A DNA stretch of 64,000 nt from Lentisphaeria bacterium (GTDB taxonomy: Bacteria > Verrucomicrobiota > Lentisphaeria > Victivallales > UBA1829): positions 1 through 64,000 of the forward strand of contig JAFXYP010000030.1 in the NCBI GenBank assembly GCA_017541665.1, written 5' to 3'. The translations under genes were made by a program, and so were the position numbers. This document shows positions 7,244 through 16,072 of the stretch, in pieces (within the stretch, counting starts at the first letter, position 1; each line of letters begins with the position of its first letter). The notes beneath the pieces were generated by a model. That model made no database searches. It saw only the letters and a program-made list of their open reading frames with translations, and had not been told where the DNA came from.

Positions 7244-9973
7244 TCACTCCGGTTTCTTCGGCAGGTAGACGGCGCGGATGGAAACGCCGGGATCGACTGC
7301 GCGGACTGTGAACGTGTTCTGCCCCTGTTTGAGGTTTTTCATCGGGACGACCACGCGGGCGAAATTGTCGAGGATCAGCGTGCTGCGCGGGCCGTTCTCC
7401 TCCTTGAGGCTGTCGGAGTTCGGGACGGCGACGGTCTGGAGGTAGTTGCCGTTCAGCCAGACGGACACGCGGGTCTGCCTGCCGGGGTAGAGCGCGTAAG
7501 ACGGGATGAAGTCGATCAGGGCGTTTGCCTCGGATTTATCTGTTTCGAAAGCGAACTCGAGGCCGGGAGCATTTTCGTCCTTTTCGTCGAAGGAAACGTC
7601 CGGGGAGGCGGGGACGAGCGCCCAGCTGCCGGTGGTGTAGGATGCGCCTTCGTCGTCCCTGTTCCAGCCGGTTCCCACGGGCTCGTCGTAAGGCTTCTCC
7701 ATGCCGCTGAATCCCGCCCAATGCGGTTTCGGGCTGTCGAAATCATTGTCGAAGTGGCTGTTTTTTGCCACGGCCTGCCGGATGAGGTCGGCGGACCAGC
7801 CTTTCTTGTGGTCGGTGTTTCCGAAATGCCACCCGCGGCCGTCGTTCCACGGCCACTGCATGTGGGTCCACCATTCGTTGTTGGTCGTGCGGTTGCGGAC
7901 GGTGTCGGGGAGGAAGCCCGCCCATTTGCCGTCCTTGAGCTTGCCGAAGCGTTCGCGGTTGGCGTCGATGGCCTGGATGTACGGTTCGGCGGCGGCGCGG
8001 AGGTCTTTGTTTTCTTTTGCGGCCTGGCGGCAGGCGAGGAAGACGAGTCCGGCGTTGCCGAGGTACTGTGCCTGATATCCGGCGATCTCGAACCAGGCGT
8101 CCGCCAGTTCCGGCGTTTCCATCTGCCGTTCGGCGTTTTTCGCCTCGGAGATCAGGGTTTCATACTGTTTCTTCAGCGGTTCGATCTGGTCGTCGCGGAG
8201 ATCGTTCGCCCATGTGCGGGACATTTCCTCGGGCTTGCGGAAGGCGCCGAGCTGGAAATAATCCATGAGCGTCCAGACCGCGTCGGCTTTTTCCGTCCGG
8301 TACGAATCCGACGTGTCCTTCGCGAAGTTCTTTTTCACGAAATCCGCCAGGAATGCGCCCTGGTCCAGTTTGTCGGGATTCATGAAATACCTGCCCGACT
8401 TATCCAGGGGTGCCGTGATTATGCCGCGTGAGGTCCTGGTGGGATCCCATGCGAGGCGGGCGAAATAGTCCACGCCGATCTCCATAAGCTTCAGGTCGCC
8501 GACGTTCAATACCCACAGGTCGCGGGCGTTGTTGTCCCAAGCCTTGCGGAGTTCCAGCTGCATGAGCGCGGGCGGGGTGGTGTTCAGCTCGCAGTAGGAA
8601 TGCGGCCCGCCGTAGTAGGAGATATGGTAGTACACGCCGGAACCGCCGGAACGCTTCTGTTCCTCCGGGTTGCTCAGGCGGCGGATGTAGCCGTAATTGT
8701 CATCGACCCAGACGAGCGTGACGTCTTCGGGGACCTCAAGTCCGGCGTCGTAGATGGCGAGGACCTCCTTGTAGGGGACGAAGCACTGGGCGATCGGGCC
8801 CCATTCCCTGCTCACGCCCGCGTCGAGCATGGCGCGCTGGTTCGCGATCGCCTTCGAAACGAGCGCCTTCTTCTCGTCCATCGTGTTCGCGCCCGCCATG
8901 GCGGAGTCGTGGATGCCGCGGATGCCGAGCGTCCAGACGGCCTCCTTGTCGCCGCGTTCGTCAACGCTTTCCTTCCAGTAGGAGTCGATCTTCGCCTGGT
9001 TCGTGATGTAGTTCCACTCGCCGTCTTCCTTCTTCCAGTGGCAGTTGTTGCGGAGCATGGGCTCGCAGTGGCTCGCGCCCATCACGATGCCGTACCGGTC
9101 GGCGAGCACGGGGTTCTCCGGCACGGCGCCGAACTCGACGCTCACGTCGTGCATGGCGGGCCAGAAGTAGTTCATGCGGAGCCGGAGCATGAGCTCGAAG
9201 ATCTTTTCGTTGGTCTTCGGCCCGATGCGCCCGAAGCCGTCCTTCTCGAAGTTGTTCTTCGCCCACTCGTGAAGCGCCCAGTCCTCGTCGTTGATGAAGA
9301 TGCCGCGGTATTTCACCTTCGGGGCGTCGATGAATTGTCCGAAATCGGTTCCATTATTGTACGGACCGACGAACCAGAGCGTGTCGGCATGTCGCGGGGG
9401 GACGTCCGCCCACCAGTTCCACGGGGACATGCCGCAGTCTTCGGAAAGCTGCATAAGGCCGTAGGCGGTGGCGCGGCGGTCGCTGCCGATGATGATGAGC
9501 GCGTTGTTCGCATCGATCGACCTGGTCAGGCTGTCGTTCTTTTGGCCTTTTGCCGTGTAGAGCGTGTGTTCCCACTTGCCCCTGATCCCGGAAACGTCGA
9601 TCCCGTATTCCGCGACGAGTTTGTCGATCAGCGGGCTGTGTCCGAGTGTGCCCGCGATGACGATGTCCTCCTTCATTTTGCCCGGTTCGATCCTGCTTCC
9701 GAGTACGGCGGCGTCCTCGCGTCCGGTGACTGCCTTCAGGTCGGAACAGAACATTGCGGCGGCTTTCTTCACGCATTCGTAGTCCGCGTCATCCACGATG
9801 ACCTGAAGCGTCGAGGCATTTTTATTGTCCGCGAGCGTGACGATCGGAATGTATACGCCCTGCGGCAGTATGCTGCCATCGGAGGTGACGCCCGCGACGG
9901 ACGCCTGAAACGGAATCGCGGCGCAGCAGACGGTTGTTGCCGCGGCGAATTTGCGGAAGGTGCGGAACGGCAT
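7244..9973 (-). CDS. Exported GH115 alpha-glucuronidase
   Basis: GH115 enzymes remove (4-O-methyl)glucuronic acid side chains from xylan. The 909-residue protein starts with a signal peptide (MPFRTFRKFAAATTV...FQASVAG). Family hallmarks include SPWNWWADVPP, FINDEDWALHEWA, LRMNYFWPAMHDV, MGASHCEPMLR, VWVDDNYGYIRRL and VYYHISYYGGPHSY; the last 150 residues match the beta-rich C-terminal domain. Start ATG 9973 has AAGGAG upstream; an earlier in-frame ATG lacks one. It is monocistronic, with its own near-consensus promoter and terminator. With the GH39, GH127 and GH5 genes nearby it suggests hemicellulose use. Mode of linkage specificity is inferred from the family. Confidence 0.93.
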   Translation of the reverse strand: MPFRTFRKFAAATTVCCAAIPFQASVAGVTSDGSILPQGVYIPIVTLADNKNASTLQVIVDDADYECVKKAAAMFCSDLKAVTGREDAAVLGSRIEPGKMKEDIVIAGTLGHSPLIDKLVAEYGIDVSGIRGKWEHTLYTAKGQKNDSLTRSIDANNALIIIGSDRRATAYGLMQLSEDCGMSPWNWWADVPPRHADTLWFVGPYNNGTDFGQFIDAPKVKYRGIFINDEDWALHEWAKNNFEKDGFGRIGPKTNEKIFELMLRLRMNYFWPAMHDVSVEFGAVPENPVLADRYGIVMGASHCEPMLRNNCHWKKEDGEWNYITNQAKIDSYWKESVDERGDKEAVWTLGIRGIHDSAMAGANTMDEKKALVSKAIANQRAMLDAGVSREWGPIAQCFVPYKEVLAIYDAGLEVPEDVTLVWVDDNYGYIRRLSNPEEQKRSGGSGVYYHISYYGGPHSYCELNTTPPALMQLELRKAWDNNARDLWVLNVGDLKLMEIGVDYFARLAWDPTRTSRGIITAPLDKSGRYFMNPDKLDQGAFLADFVKKNFAKDTSDSYRTEKADAVWTLMDYFQLGAFRKPEEMSRTWANDLRDDQIEPLKKQYETLISEAKNAERQMETPELADAWFEIAGYQAQYLGNAGLVFLACRQAAKENKDLRAAAEPYIQAIDANRERFGKLKDGKWAGFLPDTVRNRTTNNEWWTHMQWPWNDGRGWHFGNTDHKKGWSADLIRQAVAKNSHFDNDFDSPKPHWAGFSGMEKPYDEPVGTGWNRDDEGASYTTGSWALVPASPDVSFDEKDENAPGLEFAFETDKSEANALIDFIPSYALYPGRQTRVSVWLNGNYLQTVAVPNSDSLKEENGPRSTLILDNFARVVVPMKNLKQGQNTFTVRAVDPGVSIRAVYLPKKPE

Positions 9974-10058
9974 GGGGGGGACTCCTTCGTTTGATCCCGG
10001 GCGGGCGGATGTGCTGCATGCGCCCGGACCGGACATGTTCTTTGATACGTTTTTCTTT

Positions 10059-10087
10059 ACTATAGCCCGGCGGGACGGTTATGTCAA
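10059..10087 (-). promoter_or_regulatory. Near-perfect sigma70 promoter of the GH115 gene
   Basis: Minus strand TTGACA (10082-10087), 17-bp spacer, TATAGT (10059-10064), with an 85-bp leader to ATG 9973. Confidence 0.82.
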
Positions 10088-10205
10088 GGCGCTGGACGTC
10101 TTTCCCGATAAAAAAAATAGAATCGTTTTTCCCTGTCTGACCGTCCGGATCGGGGCGATATCCGGGAAAAATCGAAAATAACGTTAAAAAATAGGAGAAA
10201 ACGGT

Positions 10206-10234
10206 TTGAAATATGCGCATGCGGGTATTATATT
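10206..10234 (+). promoter_or_regulatory. Sigma70 promoter of the prepilin-like gene
   Basis: TTGAAA (10206-10211), 17-bp spacer, TATATT (10229-10234), leaving a leader of about 115 nt before ATG 10354. Confidence 0.75.
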
Positions 10235-10353
10235 ACAGCAAACAAGTGTGCGAAACGCATCATTTTTCCTGCCGCGAGGCGGTTTTGAGGCGGATCCGCA
10301 TTTCCCGTACGCGTTATCAACAATTATCAATACTCAAACGAAAGGACGACACC

Positions 10354-11274
10354 ATGAAATCACGTTCCTCCAAACAGTTTACCCTGATCGAGCTCCTGGT
10401 CGTGATCGCGATCATCGCGATCCTCGCCGCAATGCTCCTGCCCGCGCTCGGAAGCGCCAGAAGAACGGCGAGAATGGCGCAGTGCACCTCGAACTGCAAG
10501 CAGTTCGCCCAGTCGAACCACCTGTACGCCACGACCTTCAACGGTTACGTGACCCCGATCACGAACTGGGGCGACGAGCACGGGACCAACATCTGGCCCG
10601 CCCTCCTCTGGAACCAGCTCGGAGCCAGCGTGATGCCTTCGGATCAGGAGCACCAGTCCTACCAGGCTTCCTGGGGGTCCCCCGTGAACGCCTCCAAGAT
10701 GTTCGAATGCCCCGCCGACGAAGGTCTCAAGACTCTTGAGCCGATGGATATGCCGAAGCTCTCCTACGCCATCAGCCGCAACGCCGTGTTCAACCTGACG
10801 AGCACCACGTACGACTCCATTACGAAAGGCGCAAAGAACAGGACTTCGAACTTCAAGGATCCCTCTCACATGATCTATGTGTGCGACACCAACTGGAGCG
10901 AAGGCCGCGGACATGACCAGCAGTACGCCCGCCTTTACAGCCACAACAAAGTCAGCGACTTCAAGTTCATGTCCGGCAGCGTCGTGCACGCATACGACCA
11001 GGCGGTTCTCGGCTACGAAGACAACAGTCAGGGCCGCAGCATGTCCAAGTATCTGGCAGCACCCCAGCCCAGGCATGTGGGTGTGACCTGGAACTACTCC
11101 TTCATCGACGGCCATGCGGCGAACCTCCACCCCGAACAGACCCATGCCAAAGATGGCAAACCGGAACTGACGGGAAAAGGAACGCTGGAAGGTGATGTCG
11201 TCGGCAAACACACGCCCAACGGGATGTGGACCTTCAACCACAAGGACTGGGGCGGAAACGTCGGCAACAACTGA
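10354..11274 (+). CDS. Prepilin-like protein with type II/IV leader (H-X9-DG group)
   Basis: 306-residue protein whose short basic leader MKSRSSKQ is followed by [18 protein letters not shown], the prepilin-peptidase site and hydrophobic helix of pseudopilins. Near the C-terminus, a histidine and an Asp-Gly pair ([16 protein letters not shown]) resemble the H-X9-DG box of prepilin-like proteins that are strongly expanded in Lentisphaerota and Planctomycetota, here with ten residues between. Cleavage and assembly or anchoring at the inner membrane are expected. ATG 10354 is chosen because the leader must be short; AAAGGA lies about 10 nt upstream. It is monocistronic with its own promoter and terminator. 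The biological role of these expanded families is unknown. Confidence 0.9.
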   Translation: MKSRSSKQFTLIELLVVIAIIAILAAMLLPALGSARRTARMAQCTSNCKQFAQSNHLYATTFNGYVTPITNWGDEHGTNIWPALLWNQLGASVMPSDQEHQSYQASWGSPVNASKMFECPADEGLKTLEPMDMPKLSYAISRNAVFNLTSTTYDSITKGAKNRTSNFKDPSHMIYVCDTNWSEGRGHDQQYARLYSHNKVSDFKFMSGSVVHAYDQAVLGYEDNSQGRSMSKYLAAPQPRHVGVTWNYSFIDGHAANLHPEQTHAKDGKPELTGKGTLEGDVVGKHTPNGMWTFNHKDWGGNVGNN

Positions 11275-11308
11275 TCCGACTCTGCTTCTATCTGAAAGAA
11301 ATGATTTG

Positions 11309-11347
11309 CTCCGGTGCGGCCTTCGATGCCACGCCGGAGTTTTTTTG
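11309..11347 (+). terminator. Rho-independent terminator after the prepilin-like gene
   Basis: CTCCGG...CCGGAG hairpin with further imperfect pairing inside, then a seven-T run. Confidence 0.85.
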
Positions 11348-11428
11348 CGTCGACGGGGCAGGGGGAGATTTCGGATGAAGGGGGGGGAAGAGGGGAGCGC
11401 CGACAGTGCCTTTCAGGCGGGCGCTGCG

Positions 11429-14400
11429 TCACGCCAGGAGGAGACTGTCCTGTTTGAAGAGGCTGCTGTCGGTCGGGAGGCATCCGGTGTCGGCTGCAGC
11501 TGAGGAGAAAGTGTCGTCCGTCCGGGCGACGGTGAGTTCATTCTGCCTGGGGCTGATGCCGATGTCGGAGGCGGAGGCGCTCCGGTCGTCCATCTCCGGC
11601 ATTTCGAGCGCGGAGCTGTTTGCAGGGGCAAAGGATGCGAAGGCGTTGTAGTACACTTCGGTGTCCTTCTTCGCGCTGCCGGCCTGCATCACGACGAAAT
11701 ACCGGACCGTCGCGCCGGTCGCTTCCTTGACCTTGAGTTCCCTGGAGTTCGAGCCGGCTTTGGTGTCCTTGTCCGTCTTCACGCTCAGCGTGCCGACGGA
11801 GCTCTTCGCCCACTTGCCGTTTTTGAGCGTGTATTGGAAGAGCGCGAGCTTCGAGGTCACGCCGCCGGTGCCGCAGGTCTCGACCGCGAGCGTGACGGTC
11901 CCCTTGTCGAAGAACACGAGTTCGGCGCAGTCGTACTCGTCGCCGAAGCCGACGAATCCTGTGTATGTCCTGCCGTCGACCGTCTCCCCGATCGTCACGG
12001 AATCGCCTTCGAGGTCGACCTCCATGTCGATGCGTTTCTGTTCCCCGGCGATCTCCGTGGAGCGGAGGCCCGTTTTGATCTTGCCGGCGGCGTCAAGCGG
12101 GCTGCCGTTCGTGCCGAAGTCGGCATATCCGTACAACTTGCTGTCGACGGTCACGCTGTAGTATGCGTTGCCCTTCTTGTCCGTGCTCTCCACGGACACG
12201 TAATATCCGGCCGGATCGCCGGCCGCCGCGCCGACGCCGAGGCGGTCGAGCCGAATTGCCTTCTGGCTCGATGCCGAATCACCCTTGTTCACGTTGAGTG
12301 TGACTGTCTGGAGGGTCTTCATAACCCAGGCGCCGGTCTTCGCGTTCCGGCTCAGGCTGTAGACCTTGAGCTTCACGTTCCCGGTGGCCCTGACCGTGAA
12401 ACTCAGCTGCACGGGCTGCGTCGCCGACAGCTTCACGAAGTCGGATGTGTCGCCGAATCCGACGAAGTTCGAGTAGTCCTTGTTGAGCCTGAGCTTGCCG
12501 TCCTCGCCGAAATTGTTGTCGAACTGGACCGGCGTTTCGGTCGCGGTCCCGGTGATCGTCACGGGCAGGAAAGCCGCGGTCTTCTCCGAAGGAAGCTTTT
12601 TGTCCAGCAGGGGGCCGTTGTTCCACCCGTCATCCCCGTCGTCGTAGAAACAGCAGGCGTCCTGATCGAGCGTCACCTTGTAATACGCCGCGCCGCCTTT
12701 TTTCGCGTTCGTGGACTGCATGGAGATGTAGTAGTCGCCCCTTTCGAGCATCAGCGAACCGGTCTTCCCCGAATACCGGTTCTTCTTCAGGATCGCGGTC
12801 GTCTGGAGCGTCTTCACCGTGTACTTGCCGTCCTTGCCCTCGACGAGCTTCTGGATGATGAACTTCGCCGCATCCGTGGCGTCGATGAGGAAGCTCAGTT
12901 TCGCGGCGTGGTCCAGCGTGATCTTCGCGTAGTCCGCCACGTCGCCGAATCCGACGAAATTGCGCCTGCCGTCCTTCGAGACGGAGCCTTCGGAGTCCAG
13001 CAGGATCTCCTCCATGGTTCCGGACGTCAGCGCCGCCGGGACGGTGTCCTTGATCTTCGGGTTCGGCGTCTTGTTTTCGCACAACTTGTTGTTCCAGCCG
13101 CAGTCGGCGTGGTTGGCCGTCCCGGCAGCCCCGACCGTGAGGGTCAGGACGCGGTCCGAGAGGTTCAGCGAATACCCCGTGCCGTTGATGTCGACGGACT
13201 GCCCGACCGAGAACGTGCCGAGCGCCGCGCCGGCGGCGTCCAGGACGGAGAGGCTTGTCTCGAATTCCGGCGCGTCGTCCGCGAGGATGTACAGGCCCTT
13301 TGCCTGCGTGCCGGAGACCGTGAGCGTGAAGAGCGGCGATCCCTGGATGCACGAAAGCCCTTTTGCGCGTGCGTCCGCGCCCGGCTTGAGGTTCGAAATA
13401 TCGAAGTCGAGGGTCGAACCGTCTTCGAAAAAGACGCCGGCGTCCGGCGCAAACACCATCCGTCCGGTCGCGGACCCCCCGGCGAAGACGTACATGCCCC
13501 CGCCCGCCTCGACCGTGATCCCGGCTGCGGTTCCGCCGGCGGAGACATGCAGGAGCCCGCCGGAGACCACGGTGTCCGTGAGCGTGCGGCCGGGAAGGAC
13601 TGCGGCGGTTTTCCCCTCGGAGAGGACGAAGCCGGACGAGACGATGTTGGAAACGGTGCGGGAGGCGACCACGGATTCGTTGTCCGATGTGTCGACCGCC
13701 TTGAAATAGACGGTCGCGTTGTCCTCCACGGTCACCCCGTCCGCGTATTCGAGCCATTCGCCGTTCGCGCCGATCCGGTACAGTTTGGATGCCAGCGCCA
13801 CGTCGTCATGGTAATCCGCGGTGAGGACGACCCGGCCGCAGGTCGGTTCCGTGACGTCTGCCCTGATGTTGGAGACGGTCGGGGCGACGGCATCGACCGG
13901 AACGTGCTCCGAAACAGTCAGCGTCAGTGCGCCGTCATTGAGTTTCAGCAAGTAGTCCGAATCGTTGATGCAAACGGTTGTTCCGGTCGTTAGCGAACCG
14001 AGCATGGTCCCGTCCGTACCCCGGACTGAGATGGACTTACTGAACTTGCCGACGCCGTCCGCAAGCCGGTAGGACCCGTGCGCCTGCGAGCCGGAGACCG
14101 TGAGCGTGTAGACGGGGTTCCCCTTGAACAGGGAGAAATCGTTGAGGAACGCGGCCCCGCCGGGCGCCGCGCCGGACAGGTCGAAATCCATGATGCCGCC
14201 TCCGCTGATCCAGGCGGACGCCCCGTTTTCGAGGGTGACCTGCCCGGTGAGCCTGCCGCCGGGTTCGACGATGAGCCTGCCGCCGGATGCGACGACCGCG
14301 TTCGAGGCCGTGCCGCCGTCGCAGATGAAAGCCGAACCGCGCGAAAAAACGCTGGTGTCCGCCGCCGTGCCGCCGCTCGAAACATAGAAATTCCCAAAGC

Positions 14401-15859
14401 CGAAGACGTTCGTGGCGGATGCCTGCCCGCCCTGCGAGACGATGAATTCGCCGGGGATCCACCGGATGCTTTCCGATGTGCTTTCGGTGACGAGCCCGCG
14501 CAGGACGGTGCCGGAAGCGGTCCCGTCCTTCAATGTGAGGTTGGCTCCGCCCTGCACGTAGCAGTCCTGCACATTCTCCTTCGAATCGACCACGACCATG
14601 TTCGCCATGGCGACGACGGTCGTGCCGGGTTTGAGGACGAGGATGTCCGTTTCCGCCGCATTGTTGGATCCGCTCAGTTCCTGGACTTCGTTTCCCTCGT
14701 CCAGAACGACGCGGACATTGTGCATGCCCACGGCAAGTTCGCTGAGGGGGATGCCGGTCACGGTCCGGGCGGATTCCCCGGAGATGGATCCGTTGGTCGA
14801 AGAGCTGACGGGGATGCCGTCGACGAAAACGGATACGCCGAACTCCCCGGATTCCTTCGTGCCGAGGTTGGAAACGGTGAAGCTGAGGAAGACGGTGTCT
14901 CCGGCGAAACAGTAGTCCGCGGACTCCGTCGTATCCGGTGCGCCTGCCACGATGAGCTTATTCCAGTCGCTCCCGGCGATGTTGTCGAATGCCAGGTCCA
15001 CGCTGCCGTTCACGTTGATCCCGATGACGGTGATGGCCTGAAGCGGCCGGTCGACCTTGTCGAAGCGGTAGGTGCCGCCCCACTGCATGCGCCTGCCGGA
15101 CACATAGCAGTCGTCGAAAATGATTTCCTGCGTACCGGCGTTGTATCCGTATCCGACCATGGAGTGCCCGCTGATGGAGACCATCACCGGACGGCCGGAG
15201 TCGATTTCGTTCATGTAGTCGGCGAACGTGAAGCTGCCGCCCGCGACGTCGACCACGTAAGTGCCCGTGATCTCGTAGTCCAGCGCGTATCCGCGGGACT
15301 GCACGTACAGGTCGAGACCGTACAGCATGGTCGTGTCGACATGGCGGACGTTGCGCGTCGTGGAGCCCGCGGTGATCTCGAGATAGCTGGCGTTCTTGAA
15401 AATGTCCTCAAGCGAGGAGTAGGAAATGGTCGTGGAGAGGTTGTCGTTGCCGCGCCAGTACTGGCCGGTCCCGAGGTAGTCGGCGATGCAGTCCCAGTTG
15501 CTCGTGTCGATCGTCTTGTTGTCGGACTTGAACGAGTATTTCAGCTCCTGGGCGGGCGTCGTCTCCTTGCCGCCGCGGGAATGGAACCGCGAGACGAAGC
15601 TTTCCGTGGCGGTCGCCCGCCCCAGCACGGTGTCGAAGGCGTTCATGTTGTAGGCATTGCCGTCTGTGCCGCGCGACTTCGAGTCCACATCTCCCTCGAT
15701 CATGTTCGAGAGGTCGGCCCCGCGGTATCCGTAAAGGTCGTAGTACCCCAGGACCATCGCGACGGCGGTCGGCGTGCAGCCGTACATGTATTCGGCCTCC
15801 GGCACGACCAGCGCGAGGAGGACGTCGCCATTGGCGTCTGTGCTGGTGTAAGTCGGCAT
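11429..15859 (-). CDS. Giant multidomain protein: C39-like peptidase domain, CARDB, AIDA-like repeats, PPC-like repeats
   Basis: 1476 residues with no signal peptide. Residues 1-285 resemble the papain-like C39 family: YGCTPTAVAMVLGYYD (Cys28), SGHSMVGYGYN (His232) and IIFDDCY (Asp249/250). A CARDB-type Ig domain covers about 295-410. Residues 430-540 hold AIDA-like SSGGTA repeats. Two copies of a 115-residue module (about 537-650 and 797-910; DFDLS/DFDIS, LTVSGSQA, LADG, LTLTV) enclose an Ig-like domain (655-745). Three PPC-like repeats follow (about 920-1070, 1078-1245, 1250-1415), each with FVGFGD. The tail ends in DSLLLA. ATG 15859 has AGGAG 6 nt upstream. A related protein at 31113 carries RTX repeats, so type I secretion is a reasonable guess. 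Whether the C39-like domain is a protease is unproven. Confidence 0.8.
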   Translation of the reverse strand: MPTYTSTDANGDVLLALVVPEAEYMYGCTPTAVAMVLGYYDLYGYRGADLSNMIEGDVDSKSRGTDGNAYNMNAFDTVLGRATATESFVSRFHSRGGKETTPAQELKYSFKSDNKTIDTSNWDCIADYLGTGQYWRGNDNLSTTISYSSLEDIFKNASYLEITAGSTTRNVRHVDTTMLYGLDLYVQSRGYALDYEITGTYVVDVAGGSFTFADYMNEIDSGRPVMVSISGHSMVGYGYNAGTQEIIFDDCYVSGRRMQWGGTYRFDKVDRPLQAITVIGINVNGSVDLAFDNIAGSDWNKLIVAGAPDTTESADYCFAGDTVFLSFTVSNLGTKESGEFGVSVFVDGIPVSSSTNGSISGESARTVTGIPLSELAVGMHNVRVVLDEGNEVQELSGSNNAAETDILVLKPGTTVVAMANMVVVDSKENVQDCYVQGGANLTLKDGTASGTVLRGLVTESTSESIRWIPGEFIVSQGGQASATNVFGFGNFYVSSGGTAADTSVFSRGSAFICDGGTASNAVVASGGRLIVEPGGRLTGQVTLENGASAWISGGGIMDFDLSGAAPGGAAFLNDFSLFKGNPVYTLTVSGSQAHGSYRLADGVGKFSKSISVRGTDGTMLGSLTTGTTVCINDSDYLLKLNDGALTLTVSEHVPVDAVAPTVSNIRADVTEPTCGRVVLTADYHDDVALASKLYRIGANGEWLEYADGVTVEDNATVYFKAVDTSDNESVVASRTVSNIVSSGFVLSEGKTAAVLPGRTLTDTVVSGGLLHVSAGGTAAGITVEAGGGMYVFAGGSATGRMVFAPDAGVFFEDGSTLDFDISNLKPGADARAKGLSCIQGSPLFTLTVSGTQAKGLYILADDAPEFETSLSVLDAAGAALGTFSVGQSVDINGTGYSLNLSDRVLTLTVGAAGTANHADCGWNNKLCENKTPNPKIKDTVPAALTSGTMEEILLDSEGSVSKDGRRNFVGFGDVADYAKITLDHAAKLSFLIDATDAAKFIIQKLVEGKDGKYTVKTLQTTAILKKNRYSGKTGSLMLERGDYYISMQSTNAKKGGAAYYKVTLDQDACCFYDDGDDGWNNGPLLDKKLPSEKTAAFLPVTITGTATETPVQFDNNFGEDGKLRLNKDYSNFVGFGDTSDFVKLSATQPVQLSFTVRATGNVKLKVYSLSRNAKTGAWVMKTLQTVTLNVNKGDSASSQKAIRLDRLGVGAAAGDPAGYYVSVESTDKKGNAYYSVTVDSKLYGYADFGTNGSPLDAAGKIKTGLRSTEIAGEQKRIDMEVDLEGDSVTIGETVDGRTYTGFVGFGDEYDCAELVFFDKGTVTLAVETCGTGGVTSKLALFQYTLKNGKWAKSSVGTLSVKTDKDTKAGSNSRELKVKEATGATVRYFVVMQAGSAKKDTEVYYNAFASFAPANSSALEMPEMDDRSASASDIGISPRQNELTVARTDDTFSSAAADTGCLPTDSSLFKQDSLLLA

Positions 15860-15901
15860 GCTGATCTCCTGCTCCCGGGCTGAAACTGCAATTAATTCTA
15901 T

Positions 15902-15929
15902 ACTATACAGTCTTTCGTGTCTTTTGCAA
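15902..15929 (-). promoter_or_regulatory. Sigma70-type promoter of the giant C39-domain gene
   Basis: Minus strand TTGCAA (15924-15929), 16-bp spacer, TATAGT (15902-15907), about 42 bp before ATG 15859. Confidence 0.7.
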
Positions 15930-16000
15930 GCGACGGTACTTCTCTTTTCCGGAATTTGTGGTCATGGGCGGGGAGTGCATGGCTCTGATCCGGGAAACAT

Positions 16001-16036
16001 AAAAAACGCCCCCGTTCCGGGATGGAGCAGGGGCGT
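16001..16036 (-). terminator. Rho-independent terminator of the 601-residue lipoprotein gene
   Basis: Minus strand ACGCCCC...GGGGCGT stem followed by TTTTTT, about 35 bp after the stop codon at 16073. Confidence 0.88.
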
Positions 16037-16072
16037 GGGTAGAATCCGTAAAACGGAAAAGAGGAGCGGACG

